Assembly (NCBI GenBank): GCA_020637195.1
Contig: JACJWK010000002.1
Location: 1-64,000, forward strand
From: Microthrixaceae bacterium
GTDB taxonomy: Bacteria; Actinomycetota; Acidimicrobiia; Acidimicrobiales; DATDAH01
Length of the DNA: 64,000 bases
Direction of reading: 5' to 3'
Shown: positions 33,875 to 42,753 of the stretch, one piece after another
How the letters are laid out: each line of letters starts with the position of its first letter
Position numbering within the stretch: the first letter of the stretch is position 1
Notes under the pieces: model-generated
What the model was told of the DNA's origin: nothing
The model's input: only the letters and a program-made list of their open reading frames with translations
Database searches by the model: none
Position numbers and translations under genes: made by a program

Positions 33875-34855
33875 ATGGCCCGCGCTGCCGGGGGCGAGTC
33901 GAGGGCGGGCGTGCCCCTCACGAACCTGGACCAGCCGCTGTTCGACGGGGCCGACGCCACCAAGCGCGACCTCGTCGACTACCTCGACGGCGTCCGCGGG
34001 CGCCTGCTGCCCGTCCTCGCCGAGCGGCCGTTGTCGGTCGTGCGGGTGCACCGGGGCCAGGACGCCTTCATGCAGAAGAACGTCCCGAGGGGCACGCCGG
34101 AGTGGGTGCGGACGGTGGGCCTCTGGGCCGAGACCTCGAAGCGGGAGGTCCACTACGCCGTGTGCGACGACCGCCGGACCCTCGTGTGGCTCGGGAACCA
34201 GCGCGCGGTCGAGCTGCACCCGTCGATGGGCCGCCTCCCCCACCTCGACCGGCCGACCCACCTGGTCGTCGACCTCGACCCGCCCGAGGGCGACGGCTTC
34301 CGCGCCGCGGCGGCGGTCGCCCACCTGGTGCGGCGGGTGCTGGACGACGCCGGCCTCGCCGGCGCGGTCAAGACCAGCGGTGCCAAGGGCCTGCACGTCT
34401 TCGTCCCCGTGTCGTCGTCGGTCGACGGCGCGTCCGCGGCCGCCGCGACCCGGGCCCTCGCGGCGCGGGTCGAGCGCCTCGACCCCTCGCTCGCCACCAC
34501 GGCCTTCGTGAAGGACGAGCGCGGGGGCAAGGTGTTCGTCGACGCCACCCGCGGCGCGGGCTCCACGGTGGTCGCGGCGTACAGCCCCCGCCTGCGGCCG
34601 GGCGTGCCGGTGTCGTTCCCGGTGGCGTGGGGCGATCTCGACGACGTGGCGCCCGGTGACTTCACGATCCACGGCGCGCTCGACCGGCTGGGCGACCGCG
34701 ACCCCTGGTCCGAGGCGATGCCCGAGCCCCAGGCGCTGCCCGACGACCTCGTCGTCGAGGGGAGCGAGATCCCCGCCCCGCGCGTGGCGGCCCTGCACGA
34801 GGGCCGGCGGCGGGCGCGCCGCGCCCGGGACGGCGGCGGGTCGGCCCGCCCCTAG
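33875..34855 (+). CDS. LigD-type polymerase (PrimPol) domain protein
   Basis: The 326-residue protein is the archaeo-eukaryotic primase-like polymerase found at the N-terminus of NHEJ ligase LigD. HPSMGRLPHLDRPTHLVVDLDPP supplies the catalytic DxD, TSGAKGLHVFVP is the nucleotide-binding SGxKGLH motif, and VFVDATRGAGSTVVAAYSPR carries the third aspartate region. No ligase or nuclease domain and no Ku gene is nearby. ATG 33875 follows TACGGT by exactly 6 bases, so a leaderless mRNA is likely. It may supply end-filling or primer synthesis in DNA-break repair. Confidence 0.9.
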   Translation: MARAAGGESRAGVPLTNLDQPLFDGADATKRDLVDYLDGVRGRLLPVLAERPLSVVRVHRGQDAFMQKNVPRGTPEWVRTVGLWAETSKREVHYAVCDDRRTLVWLGNQRAVELHPSMGRLPHLDRPTHLVVDLDPPEGDGFRAAAAVAHLVRRVLDDAGLAGAVKTSGAKGLHVFVPVSSSVDGASAAAATRALAARVERLDPSLATTAFVKDERGGKVFVDATRGAGSTVVAAYSPRLRPGVPVSFPVAWGDLDDVAPGDFTIHGALDRLGDRDPWSEAMPEPQALPDDLVVEGSEIPAPRVAALHEGRRRARRARDGGGSARP

Positions 34856-34901
34856 GCTGCGGACCGACCGGTCACGGACCGGGTGCGAGAGGAGCGAACA
34901 C

Positions 34902-36797
34902 ATGAGCGACGAGCGCGGCGCCACGGAGGCCACCCGGCGGTCCATCGACGAGGCGTCCGCCTCGTTGCCTTGGGAGGACCGCCAGGACTTCGAGGACGCC
35001 ACCCGCGGCTTCGTGGGTCGGTCCGACGAGCGTCAGGTCCGGGCCGCCGACGGCCGGGTCGTGTGGGACCTCGACGCCTACGACTTCCTGCGCGACGCGG
35101 ACGCGCCCGACACCGCCCACCCCAGCCTGTGGCGCCAGGGCCAGCTCCTCGTCGAGGACGGCCTGTACGAGGTCGTGCCCGGCATCTACCAGCTGCGCGG
35201 CTTCGACCTCTCGGTGATGAGCGTGATCGAGGGTGAGACCGGCGTCATCGTGATCGACCCCCTCATCAGCACCGAGACCGCCGCGGCCGCGTTCGCGCTC
35301 TACCAGGCCCACCGCGGCCCGCGTCCGGTGACGGGGATGATCTACACGCACTCCCACGTGGACCACTTCGGTGGGGTGAAGGGCATCATCACCGAGGAGC
35401 AGGTGACGTCGGGCGAGGTGCCGGTCGTCGCCCCCGAGGGCTTCCTCCACCACGCCATCGCCGAGAACGTCTTCGCGGGTACCGCCATGGCGCGGCGGGC
35501 GGCCTTCATGTACGGCGCCGCGCTCGAGCGCGGCCCCGCCGCCCAGATCGGCGCCGGCCTGGGCCAGACGACGTCGACCGGGTCGGTGTCGCTGATCCCG
35601 CCGACGGTGCACATCGCCGAGACCGGCACCCGGCTCACCATCGACGGGGTCGAGATCGAGTTCCAGGTGACGCCGGGCACCGAGGCCCCGGCGGAGATGA
35701 ACTTCTACTTCCCCCAGCACCGGGCCCTGTGCACCGCCGAGAACACGTCGCACACGCTGCACAACATCCTCACCATCCGGGGCGCACTCGTCCGCGACGC
35801 CCACGCCTGGGCCCACTACCTGACCGAGACCATCGACCGCTGGGGCGACGAGCTCGACGTGGTCTTCGCGTCCCACCACTGGCCCACCTGGGGCCGGGAG
35901 CGGGCGGTCGAGTTCCTGGCCATGCAGCGCGACCTCTACCTGTACCTGCACGACCAGACCCTGCGCCTGTTGAACACGGGGCTGACGGGCGCCGAGATCG
36001 CCGAGGTGCTGGAGCTGCCGCCCGCGCTCGCCCAGCAGTGGCACACCCACGGCTACTACGGCTCGGTGAGCCACAACGTGAAGGCGGTGTACCAGCGCTA
36101 CATGGGGTGGTACGACGCCAACCCCGCCAACCTCTGGCCCCATCCCCCGGAAGCCTCCGCGGCGCGCTACGTCGAGGCGATGGGCGGTCGCGACGGCGCG
36201 CTCGCCGTCGCCCGGCGGGCCTGGGACGACGGCGACTACCGGTGGTGCGCCGAGGTGGGCAAGCACCTCGTGTTCGCCGACGACGGCGACACCGAGGCCC
36301 GTGAGCTGCTGGCCGCCGCCCTCGAGCAACTCGGCTTCGGGGCCGAGTGCGGCACGTGGCGCAACGCGTACCTCGTCGGTGCCGCCGAGCTGCGGCACGG
36401 CAACACGGGCACGCCCATCAGCACGGCCGGCACCGACGTCCTCGACGCCCTCACCGTGGACCAGGTGTTCGACGGCATCGCCGTCCGCATCGACGGCCCG
36501 GCCGCGTGGGACGACCACCTCCGGATCGCGTGGCGCATCACCGACGAGGGCACCGTGCACCTCACCGAGCTGCGCAACGGCGCACTCCACCATCGCGAGG
36601 TCGCCGAGGTGCCCGACGGCGTCACCACGTTCTCGCTCGCCCGGCTGGTGCTCGTGGGGCTGGTGACCCGCCAGATCGACGCCGCCACGGCGATCGGCGA
36701 CGGCTCGATCACCTTCGAGGGCGACCCGTCGGTGCTCGCCCGCCTCGTCGGCTACGTGGCCTCGGGAAGCCCCGCCTTCGACATCGTCACGCCCTGA
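34902..36797 (+). CDS. alkyl/aryl-sulfatase (SdsA1-type, MBL fold)
   Basis: A 631-residue protein with the three-part SdsA1 architecture. The N-terminal metallo-beta-lactamase domain has YTHSHVDHFGG (HxHxDH), and AENTSHTLHNI and FASHHWPTWG give further metal or active-site residues. The middle helical dimerisation domain contains YHGYYGSVSHN-type sequence (TYG-like HGYYGSVSHNVKAVYQRY). The C-terminal SCP2-like domain is about residues 500-631. These enzymes hydrolyse primary alkyl sulfates such as SDS. No export signal is seen. ATG 34902 has GAGAGGAG upstream. Confidence 0.92.
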   Translation: MSDERGATEATRRSIDEASASLPWEDRQDFEDATRGFVGRSDERQVRAADGRVVWDLDAYDFLRDADAPDTAHPSLWRQGQLLVEDGLYEVVPGIYQLRGFDLSVMSVIEGETGVIVIDPLISTETAAAAFALYQAHRGPRPVTGMIYTHSHVDHFGGVKGIITEEQVTSGEVPVVAPEGFLHHAIAENVFAGTAMARRAAFMYGAALERGPAAQIGAGLGQTTSTGSVSLIPPTVHIAETGTRLTIDGVEIEFQVTPGTEAPAEMNFYFPQHRALCTAENTSHTLHNILTIRGALVRDAHAWAHYLTETIDRWGDELDVVFASHHWPTWGRERAVEFLAMQRDLYLYLHDQTLRLLNTGLTGAEIAEVLELPPALAQQWHTHGYYGSVSHNVKAVYQRYMGWYDANPANLWPHPPEASAARYVEAMGGRDGALAVARRAWDDGDYRWCAEVGKHLVFADDGDTEARELLAAALEQLGFGAECGTWRNAYLVGAAELRHGNTGTPISTAGTDVLDALTVDQVFDGIAVRIDGPAAWDDHLRIAWRITDEGTVHLTELRNGALHHREVAEVPDGVTTFSLARLVLVGLVTRQIDAATAIGDGSITFEGDPSVLARLVGYVASGSPAFDIVTP

Positions 36798-36894
36798 CCC
36801 GCGCGGCGCCGGTGCGGCGGGGCCGTGTCACGAGGCGGTACCAGACGCGGCCGGGCGGGGCGGGGACGGTCGGCGGACGTCTACCTTCGCCCGC

Positions 36895-37932
36895 ATGGAC
36901 GAGCACGCCACCAGCACCGACGCGACCGGGGGCGGGACCGCCCCGGCCCGGATGCAGGCCCTCCACCAGGGCGCGTACGGGCCGCCCGAGGTCCTCTCGG
37001 TCACGGAGGTCGACCGGCCCGAGGCGGGACCGGGTCAGGTCCTCGTGCGGGTGCGCGCCGCCGGGCTGGACCGCGGCACGTGGCACCTGGTGGCCGGGCT
37101 GCCGTACCTCATCCGGCCCATCGAGGGATGGCGACGGCCGCGCCACGAGATCCTCGGGCTCGACCTGTCGGGGGAGGTCGTCGCCGTGGGGGAGGGCGTC
37201 GACGGCCTGCGCCCGGGAACGGAGGTGTACGGGACGGCGCGCGGTGCGCTGGCCGAGTACGTCGTCGCGGACCCCGCCCGCCTGGCCCCCAAGCCGGCGG
37301 GGATCTCGTTCGAGGCCGCCGCCGCCGTGCCGGTCTCGGCGCTGACCGCCCTCCAGGCCCTGCGGGACCAGGCCGACGTGGTGGCGGGGCAGCGGGTGCT
37401 GATCCTGGGTGCCTCGGGCGGCGTGGGCTCGTACGCGGTCCAGCTCGCGAAGGCCCTGGGCGCCCACGTCACCGGGGTGTGCAGTGCCGCCAAGGCGGAG
37501 CTCGTGGCCGGCCTCGGCGCCGACGAGGTGATCGACTACCGCACCACCGATCCCGTGGACGGCTCGACGCGCTACGACGCGATCCTCGACATCGGCGGCA
37601 ACCGGCCCCTCCGGGCGCTGCGGCGTGCCCTGACCCCTCGCGGCACCCTGGTCATCGTCGGCGGCGAAGGGGGCGGCCGCCTGCTCGGTGGGACCGAGCG
37701 CCTGCTGCGCGCCCTGCTCTGGTCGCCCCTGCTGCGCCAGCGCATGCGCACGTTCATCTCCTCCGAGAACCGCGCCGACCTCGAGGCGCTGTCGGCCCAC
37801 CTCGAGTCGGGCGCGGTCGTCCCCGCGGTCGAGCGGGTGGTGGCGCTCGGGGACGTGGCCGCCGAGCTGGCGCGCCTGGAGCGGGGCGAGGTCAGGGGCA
37901 AGGTCGTCGTCGCCGTCGGCGCGGCCGGCTGA
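36895..37932 (+). CDS. NAD(P)-dependent zinc-free MDR oxidoreductase
   Basis: The 345-residue protein is a second member of the family seen at 137-1105. It has an N-terminal GroES-like domain (QVLVRVRAAGLDRGTWH, LGLDLSGEVVAVG) and a Rossmann domain with LILGASGGVGSYAVQLAKALG near residue 165. Zinc-binding cysteines are absent. The first 18 residues are a low-complexity leader. ATG 36895 lies 7 bases after TACCTT, so a leaderless start is plausible. It is convergent with a TetR gene 12 bases away. Quinone or enone reduction is likely; the substrate is unknown. Confidence 0.9.
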   Translation: MDEHATSTDATGGGTAPARMQALHQGAYGPPEVLSVTEVDRPEAGPGQVLVRVRAAGLDRGTWHLVAGLPYLIRPIEGWRRPRHEILGLDLSGEVVAVGEGVDGLRPGTEVYGTARGALAEYVVADPARLAPKPAGISFEAAAAVPVSALTALQALRDQADVVAGQRVLILGASGGVGSYAVQLAKALGAHVTGVCSAAKAELVAGLGADEVIDYRTTDPVDGSTRYDAILDIGGNRPLRALRRALTPRGTLVIVGGEGGGRLLGGTERLLRALLWSPLLRQRMRTFISSENRADLEALSAHLESGAVVPAVERVVALGDVAAELARLERGEVRGKVVVAVGAAG

Positions 37933-37944
37933 CCGGGGCGGGCG

Positions 37945-38538
37945 TCAGCGGAGCCCCTGCTGGAGCCGCCGGAAGCCCGCCGAGGCCTCGGTGGCGAGAT
38001 CGCTCCCGTCCGGTTCGTCGACCCAGTGGCGGAACACGGCGAGCACGGTCCCCATGACCGCGGTGGCGGTCTGGCGGGCGACGGGCGCGTCGGGCCGGAC
38101 GCCGAGGCGGCGGGCGAAGTCCACGGTGAGGCGATCGGCGGCCTCGTCGAACACCTGGACGACGCCGGCCCGCAAGGGCGCGCTGGTGCGCAGCCGGCGC
38201 AGCTCCTCGGCGGCGCCGGGGGCGGGGGCGAGGCCGTGCTCGTCCGCGGCGGCGACGACCGCGAGGCAGGCGACGATCGGGGCCTCGTCCGCCGGGCGCC
38301 CCTCGACGGCATCGAGGGCGAGCGCGATCGCATCGGTGACGGGGGCGAGGGCCACGGCCACCTTGGAGGGGTAGTAGCGGAAGAACGTGGGTTCGCTCAC
38401 CTCGGCGGCCGCGGCGATCTGGGCGACGGTGGTGGTGTCGTAGCCCTGGGCGGCGAACAGCGCGCGGGCGCGCTCGCGCAGCAGCAGGCGGGTCAGGGCC
38501 TTCTTGCGCTCCCGCAGGCCCGGGCGGTCCTCGGTCAT
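37945..38538 (-). CDS. TetR family transcriptional regulator
   Basis: A 197-residue regulator with the HTH domain at residues about 10-55: RKKALTRLLLRERARALFAA then AAEVSEPTFFRYYPSK. ATG 38538 is preferred over an ATG at 38583 because TACGGT lies 7 bases upstream on the minus strand and the conserved domain follows at once. It is divergent from an ABC exporter operon across an 82-base region holding two dyads, so it probably represses that exporter and itself. The ligand would be an exported small molecule (inference). Confidence 0.9.
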   Translation of the reverse strand: MTEDRPGLRERKKALTRLLLRERARALFAAQGYDTTTVAQIAAAAEVSEPTFFRYYPSKVAVALAPVTDAIALALDAVEGRPADEAPIVACLAVVAAADEHGLAPAPGAAEELRRLRTSAPLRAGVVQVFDEAADRLTVDFARRLGVRPDAPVARQTATAVMGTVLAVFRHWVDEPDGSDLATEASAGFRRLQQGLR

Positions 38539-38561
38539 GCACGCCACCGTAGCGCAGGTCC

Positions 38562-38614
38562 GACACGAAATTGTGTCACTCATACTTGTAAGTCACTTAC
38601 GTTATTGGTACGGT
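38562..38614. promoter_or_regulatory. ABC exporter promoter with two dyads
   Basis: TTGTAA (38586-38591), a 17-base spacer and TACGGT (38609-38614) form a promoter 6 bases before the GTG of the ABC ATPase gene. GTAAGTCACTTAC (38588-38600) is a 13-base palindrome with a single central base overlapping the -35 box. A second imperfect dyad, GACACGAAATTGTGTC, spans 38562-38577 and lies closer to the TetR gene. Both are candidate binding sites of the divergent TetR regulator. Confidence 0.65.
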
Positions 38615-38620
38615 GCCCCC

Positions 38621-39352
38621 GTGACCACCAGGCCCGGGACCCTCGACGCAGGCGGGACCGTCGACGCGGCGTCACCCGCGATCGAGGCGGTGGAGCTGCG
38701 CCGCGAGTACGGCCAGGGGGCGACCGCGGTCGTCGCGGTCGACGGCGTGTCGTTCACCGTCGCCGCCGGGGCGATGGTCTGCATCATGGGCAAGAGCGGC
38801 TCGGGCAAGTCGACGCTGCTCCGCCAGCTCGGGCTGATCGACGTGCCCACGTCGGGCACCCTGCGGCTCGAGGGCGCCGACGTGGCGGCACTCGACGAAC
38901 GGCGCCGCTCGGCGCTGCGCCTCGACCGGCTCGGGTACGTGTTCCAGGAGTACGCGTTGCTCCCGGAGCTGACCGCGGCCGAGAACGTGGCCCTCCCCGC
39001 CCTGATGCGCGGCGCACGGCGTTGGTCGGCGCGGGCCCGTGCCGACGACCTCCTCGCCCTCGTCGACCTCGGCGACCGCGCCGACCACCGCCCCAACGAG
39101 ATGTCCGGAGGCCAGCAGCAGCGGGTGGCCATCGCCCGGGCGCTCGTCAACCGCCCGGGGATCCTCTTCGCCGACGAGCCCACCGGCAACCTCGACTCGC
39201 GGGCCACCGAGACCGTCATGGAGGCGCTCGTGCGCATGAACCAGGAGCTCGGGGTGACGATCGTCTTCGTGTCGCACGACCCCGACCACCGCGACTACGC
39301 GTCCGACCTCGTGTACCTGCGCGACGGCCGCCTCGTGGAGCCGTACTTCTGA
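38621..39352 (+). CDS. ABC transporter ATP-binding protein (MacB/LolD type)
   Basis: A 243-residue ATPase with Walker A GKSGSGKSTLL, Q-loop FQEYALLPELTAAENV, signature MSGGQQQRVAIARAL, Walker B ILFADEPTGNLDS and H-loop VSHD. The DEPTGNLDS string is typical of the MacB/FtsE/LolD class that works with FtsX-like permeases. GTG 38621 sits 6 bases after a -10 box; earlier in-frame starts would lie upstream of the promoter. Its stop overlaps the permease start by one base. Confidence 0.95.
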   Translation: MTTRPGTLDAGGTVDAASPAIEAVELRREYGQGATAVVAVDGVSFTVAAGAMVCIMGKSGSGKSTLLRQLGLIDVPTSGTLRLEGADVAALDERRRSALRLDRLGYVFQEYALLPELTAAENVALPALMRGARRWSARARADDLLALVDLGDRADHRPNEMSGGQQQRVAIARALVNRPGILFADEPTGNLDSRATETVMEALVRMNQELGVTIVFVSHDPDHRDYASDLVYLRDGRLVEPYF

Positions 39353-40626
39353 TGGGTGCGCCCGCCGCCCTCCGGCCCGACGGCATCGACGCCGGCCCGG
39401 TCGCGGAGGTGGCCGTCGCCCCTCCGGTCCGGTGGCGGTCGGGCCGCACCGCGCTGTTCCTCGGGACCCGCTCGATCACCCGGGGCAACCTCGGCGTGCT
39501 GGCCCTGACCGTGGCGATGATGGCCCTCGTCTACGCCCAGCTGCTCTTCATCCCGGCCCTCATCCAGGGGGCGATCGAGGGCATCGAGGGCGAGTTGCGC
39601 TCGACGGTCACCGGCGACCTCGTGGTCACCCCGACCGGCGAGGACCTGGTCCTCGAGGACGCCGCGGGCGTGACGGACGCGCTGCGCTCGGTCCCCGGGG
39701 TCGAGGCGGCCACCGCCGCGATGCTCGCGGGCAACCAGGTGTCGTCGGGCACCCGCACCAACTCCTGGCCGGTGCTGGCCGTCGACCCCGATGGCTACGG
39801 CCGGGTGTTCGCCACGCCGGAGCACCTGGTCGAGGGTCGCTTCCTCGAGCCCGGCGACCGGGACCGCGTCGTGCTCGGCATCGGCATCGCCGGCGCGGAC
39901 CGGGAGGGCCTCCAGGCATCGCTGCGCTCGGTGCACGCCGGTGACGTCGTCACCCTCACCCTCGTCGACGGCTCCCGCCACGAGTACGAGGTGGTCGGCA
40001 TCTACGAGGACGAGCTGGTTCAGGCCAACGCCCGGGCGTTCGTGACCGCCGGCGACGCCACCGCCAAGGTGCCCGCGCTGGCCGGGCGGGCCACGTCGGT
40101 CGCGGTGCGCGCGGACGGCACCGACGTCGCGACCGTGGCGGCGGCGGTGGCCGACCGGGTCGACGGCGTCCGCGTCGACACCTGGGAGGAACTGGGCGGC
40201 AGCCTCGACGAGCAGGTGGCGTCGTTCCGGCTCATCGGCCGCATCCTCGGCGGCGTGTCGCTCTTCGTCGCCGCCATCACGGTCTTCATCGTCACCTACG
40301 TCGATCTCGCCGCGAAGCGGCGCACCATCGGCATCGAGCGGGCCATCGGCATCACGCCCCGGGCGGTGGTCGGCAGCTACGCCCTGCGGGCCGTCGTGTT
40401 CGGGCTGTCCGGTGTGTCCCTGGGCGCGGCCCTCGTGCTGCTCGGCGTGGTGCCGTTCTTCGAGCGCCACCCGCTGTCGTTCCCCACCGGGCCCGTCTCG
40501 CTGTCGGTCACGGGCGAGGTGCTGCGCCGGAACGCGGCGGTCATGCTGGCGGTGGCGGTCGTCGGTGCGCTGCTGCCGGCCTGGCGGGCCGTGCGCACCC
40601 GCCTGTTCGACGCGATCTGGGGCTGA
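39352..40626 (+). CDS. ABC transporter FtsX-like permease
   Basis: The 424-residue membrane protein has the MacB/LolC permease layout. One N-terminal transmembrane helix (about residues 45-65, LGVLALTVAMMALVYAQLLF) is followed by a large periplasmic-type domain of about 220 residues. Three C-terminal helices follow (LGGVSLFVAAITVFIVTYV, VVGSYALRAVVFGLSGVSL, and a final one ending VGALLPAWRAVRTR). The motif KRRTIGIERAIGITPRAVV between the helices is the usual coupling segment. ATG 39352 overlaps the ATPase stop (TGATG). It should form a dimeric exporter with the ATPase. Confidence 0.93.
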   Translation: MGAPAALRPDGIDAGPVAEVAVAPPVRWRSGRTALFLGTRSITRGNLGVLALTVAMMALVYAQLLFIPALIQGAIEGIEGELRSTVTGDLVVTPTGEDLVLEDAAGVTDALRSVPGVEAATAAMLAGNQVSSGTRTNSWPVLAVDPDGYGRVFATPEHLVEGRFLEPGDRDRVVLGIGIAGADREGLQASLRSVHAGDVVTLTLVDGSRHEYEVVGIYEDELVQANARAFVTAGDATAKVPALAGRATSVAVRADGTDVATVAAAVADRVDGVRVDTWEELGGSLDEQVASFRLIGRILGGVSLFVAAITVFIVTYVDLAAKRRTIGIERAIGITPRAVVGSYALRAVVFGLSGVSLGAALVLLGVVPFFERHPLSFPTGPVSLSVTGEVLRRNAAVMLAVAVVGALLPAWRAVRTRLFDAIWG

Positions 40627-40735
40627 GCGCCCGGGCCCGCCCGCGCCCCGGCGCGGTGCCACCATGGGTGGGACGACCGAGGAGGACGCGCGTGGGCACG
40701 GGCAGACGGGTGAGGGGCGACCGGGCGGTGCGACG

Positions 40736-41131
40736 GTGATCGACGACGCCACCGTCGCGCGGCTGGGCCGCCACTGGGAGCAGGGCTGGAACGGACCCGA
40801 CCTCGAGGTGATCATGGCGCCGTTCGCCGAGGACGTCGTGTTCAGCTCGCCGTTCGTGCCCCGGATGACGGGCGATCCCGAGGACGACACGATCGTGGGG
40901 CGGGTGATGCTGCGGGCGTACCTGACCGCGGCGCTCGAGCGCGCGTCGGACGTCCGCTACACCCTCCACGCCGCCTACGCGGGCACCGACACCGTGGTGC
41001 TCGTGTACACCTGCCACCTCCCGGGCGGTGTGGACCAGCCCGGCGCCGACCTGATGCGGGTCGACGCCGCGGGCCGGGTGGTCGAGTGGCGCTGCCACTA
41101 CGGCACCGACCCCACCGGCTGGCGGCCGTAG
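40736..41131 (+). CDS. SnoaL-like / nuclear transport factor 2-fold protein
   Basis: The 131-residue protein starts VIDDATVARLGRHWEQGWNGPDLEVIMAPFAEDVVF, the helix-strand opening of the SnoaL/NTF2 fold. FSSPFVPRMTGDP and the C-terminal beta pattern (VVEWRCHYGTDP) complete the cone. The start is uncertain: GTG 40736 begins directly before the conserved helix, while ATG 40664 would add 24 atypical residues. It may be a small enzyme or a polyketide/steroid cyclase-like fold. It lies downstream of the ABC exporter and convergent with the acyl-CoA synthetase gene. Confidence 0.7.
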   Translation: MIDDATVARLGRHWEQGWNGPDLEVIMAPFAEDVVFSSPFVPRMTGDPEDDTIVGRVMLRAYLTAALERASDVRYTLHAAYAGTDTVVLVYTCHLPGGVDQPGADLMRVDAAGRVVEWRCHYGTDPTGWRP

Positions 41132-41155
41132 CGCCGGCGGCACCGACGGGCCGCG

Positions 41156-42739
41156 TCAGCCGATCAGGGAGTCGTGGCCCTCCCAGTAGCGCGCCCGGAG
41201 GCGGCGCTTGTAGAGCTTGCCGTTCGGGTCCCGGGGCAGCTCGTCCACGAGGTCGACCGACCTCGGGCACTTGTAGTCGGCGAGCTCCGCGCGGCAGTGG
41301 GCGAGCAGCTCCCCCTCGACCTCGGGGCCCGCCGCCGACGGGTCGGCGAGCTGCACGACCGCCTTCACGACCTCGCCCCGGTCGGGGTCGGGCACGCCGA
41401 TGACGGCCACGTCGAGCACGGCCGGGTGGGCGGCGAGGACGTTCTCGGCCTCCTGGGGATAGATGTTGACCCCGCCGGAGATGATCATGTGGGCCTGGCG
41501 GTCGGTGAGGTACAAGAAGCCGTCGTCGTCGAGGCGGCCGATGTCGCCGAGCGTGCGCCAGCCCCGCTCGTTGGCGATCGACGCGGTCTTCTCGGGGTCG
41601 CCGTGGTACTCGAAGGGCCGCCCCCCGGCGAAGTAGACGACGCCGGTCTCACCCGTCGGAACCTCCTCGCCGTCGGGGCCGACGATGTGGCAGGCCTCCC
41701 GGGGCCGGCCCACCGATCCCGGGTGCGCGAGCCACTCCTCGGGGCCGATGGCGGTGCTTCCGATGTCCTCGGTGCCGGCGTAGTACTCGTGGATGATCGG
41801 TCCCCACCAGTCGAGCATCTGGCGCTTGACCGGGACGGGGCACGGTGCCGCCGCGTGCGACACGTGCCGGAGGCTCGACACGTCGTAGCGGTCGCGCACC
41901 TCGGGCGGCAGGCGCAGGAGTCGCACGAACATGGTCGGGACGAACTGGGCGTGGGTCACCCGGTGGCGCTCGATCAGGGCGAGGCAGTCCTCGGGATCGA
42001 AGCGCTCCATGACCACCACGGCGGCCCCCAGGCGGTGCATCGACTGGGAGAAGACCAGCGGGGCCGAGTGGTACAGCGGTGCGGGGCACAGGTACACGGA
42101 GTCCGCGCCGACGCCCATGGCGGCGATGCCCATCGTGATCTGCACGGGCGCCGCCGTCGGGTCGCCGAGAGGGGTGCCGGGCCGGGGCTTGCGCACGCCC
42201 TTGGGGCGGCCCGTGGTGCCGGAGGAGTAGAGCATCTCCCGCCCCTCCTGCTCGTCCTCGAGGGGGCCGGGGGCGGTGGCGGCGAGCACGTCGTCGTACG
42301 CCTCGAAGCCCTGGAGGGGCCCGGTGGTGGCGATGCGGACGGGGACCCGGTCGAGGTCCAGGCCCTCGACCACGTCGGCGAGGGCCTCGCCCGTCACGAG
42401 GGCGGTGGCCCCGCAGTCGTCGAGGACGTACTGCACCTCGGCGGTGGTGAGGTGGCGGTTGACGGCGGTGTAGTGCAGCCCCGAGCGCTGGGCCGCCCAG
42501 GCGACCTCGAGGTAGGCCCGCTCGTTGGGCAGCAGGATCGCGATCGAGTCGCCGACGGCGAGACCTCGCTCGCGGAGGGCCCGGGCGAGCCGGATCGAGC
42601 GGTCCTCCAGCTGCGCGTACGTCGTCACCTCGCCGGTACCGCCCATCACGATGGCGGCCGCGTCGGGGGTACGCGTCGCGTGGCTCGCCGGTGAGAGCGC
42701 CCCGCCGTCCCCCTCGGTCGTCGGCCCCCGGCTGGGCAA
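41156..42739 (-). CDS. AMP-binding acyl-CoA synthetase
   Basis: A class I adenylate-forming enzyme of about 527 residues. The phosphate-binding P-loop is LYSSGTTGRPKGV, the core motifs include YYAGTEDIGST and WRTLGDIGRLDDDGFLYLTDR, and the C-terminal catalytic lysine is in PRDPNGKLYKRRLR. It activates a carboxylic acid to acyl-CoA. The start is not clear. The conserved region (LSPASHATRTPDAAAI) has no ATG or GTG just before it, and TTG 42739, 14 bases after the FmdB stop, is the best candidate. It probably forms an operon with the zinc-ribbon gene. Confidence 0.87.
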   Translation of the reverse strand: MPSRGPTTEGDGGALSPASHATRTPDAAAIVMGGTGEVTTYAQLEDRSIRLARALRERGLAVGDSIAILLPNERAYLEVAWAAQRSGLHYTAVNRHLTTAEVQYVLDDCGATALVTGEALADVVEGLDLDRVPVRIATTGPLQGFEAYDDVLAATAPGPLEDEQEGREMLYSSGTTGRPKGVRKPRPGTPLGDPTAAPVQITMGIAAMGVGADSVYLCPAPLYHSAPLVFSQSMHRLGAAVVVMERFDPEDCLALIERHRVTHAQFVPTMFVRLLRLPPEVRDRYDVSSLRHVSHAAAPCPVPVKRQMLDWWGPIIHEYYAGTEDIGSTAIGPEEWLAHPGSVGRPREACHIVGPDGEEVPTGETGVVYFAGGRPFEYHGDPEKTASIANERGWRTLGDIGRLDDDGFLYLTDRQAHMIISGGVNIYPQEAENVLAAHPAVLDVAVIGVPDPDRGEVVKAVVQLADPSAAGPEVEGELLAHCRAELADYKCPRSVDLVDELPRDPNGKLYKRRLRARYWEGHDSLIG

Positions 42740-42753
42740 CTGGCCGGTCCCGG

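Noticed and set aside
40541..41143. Minus-strand open frame opposite the SnoaL-like gene
   Set aside because: Composition typical of a shadow frame; the plus-strand SnoaL pattern explains the region.
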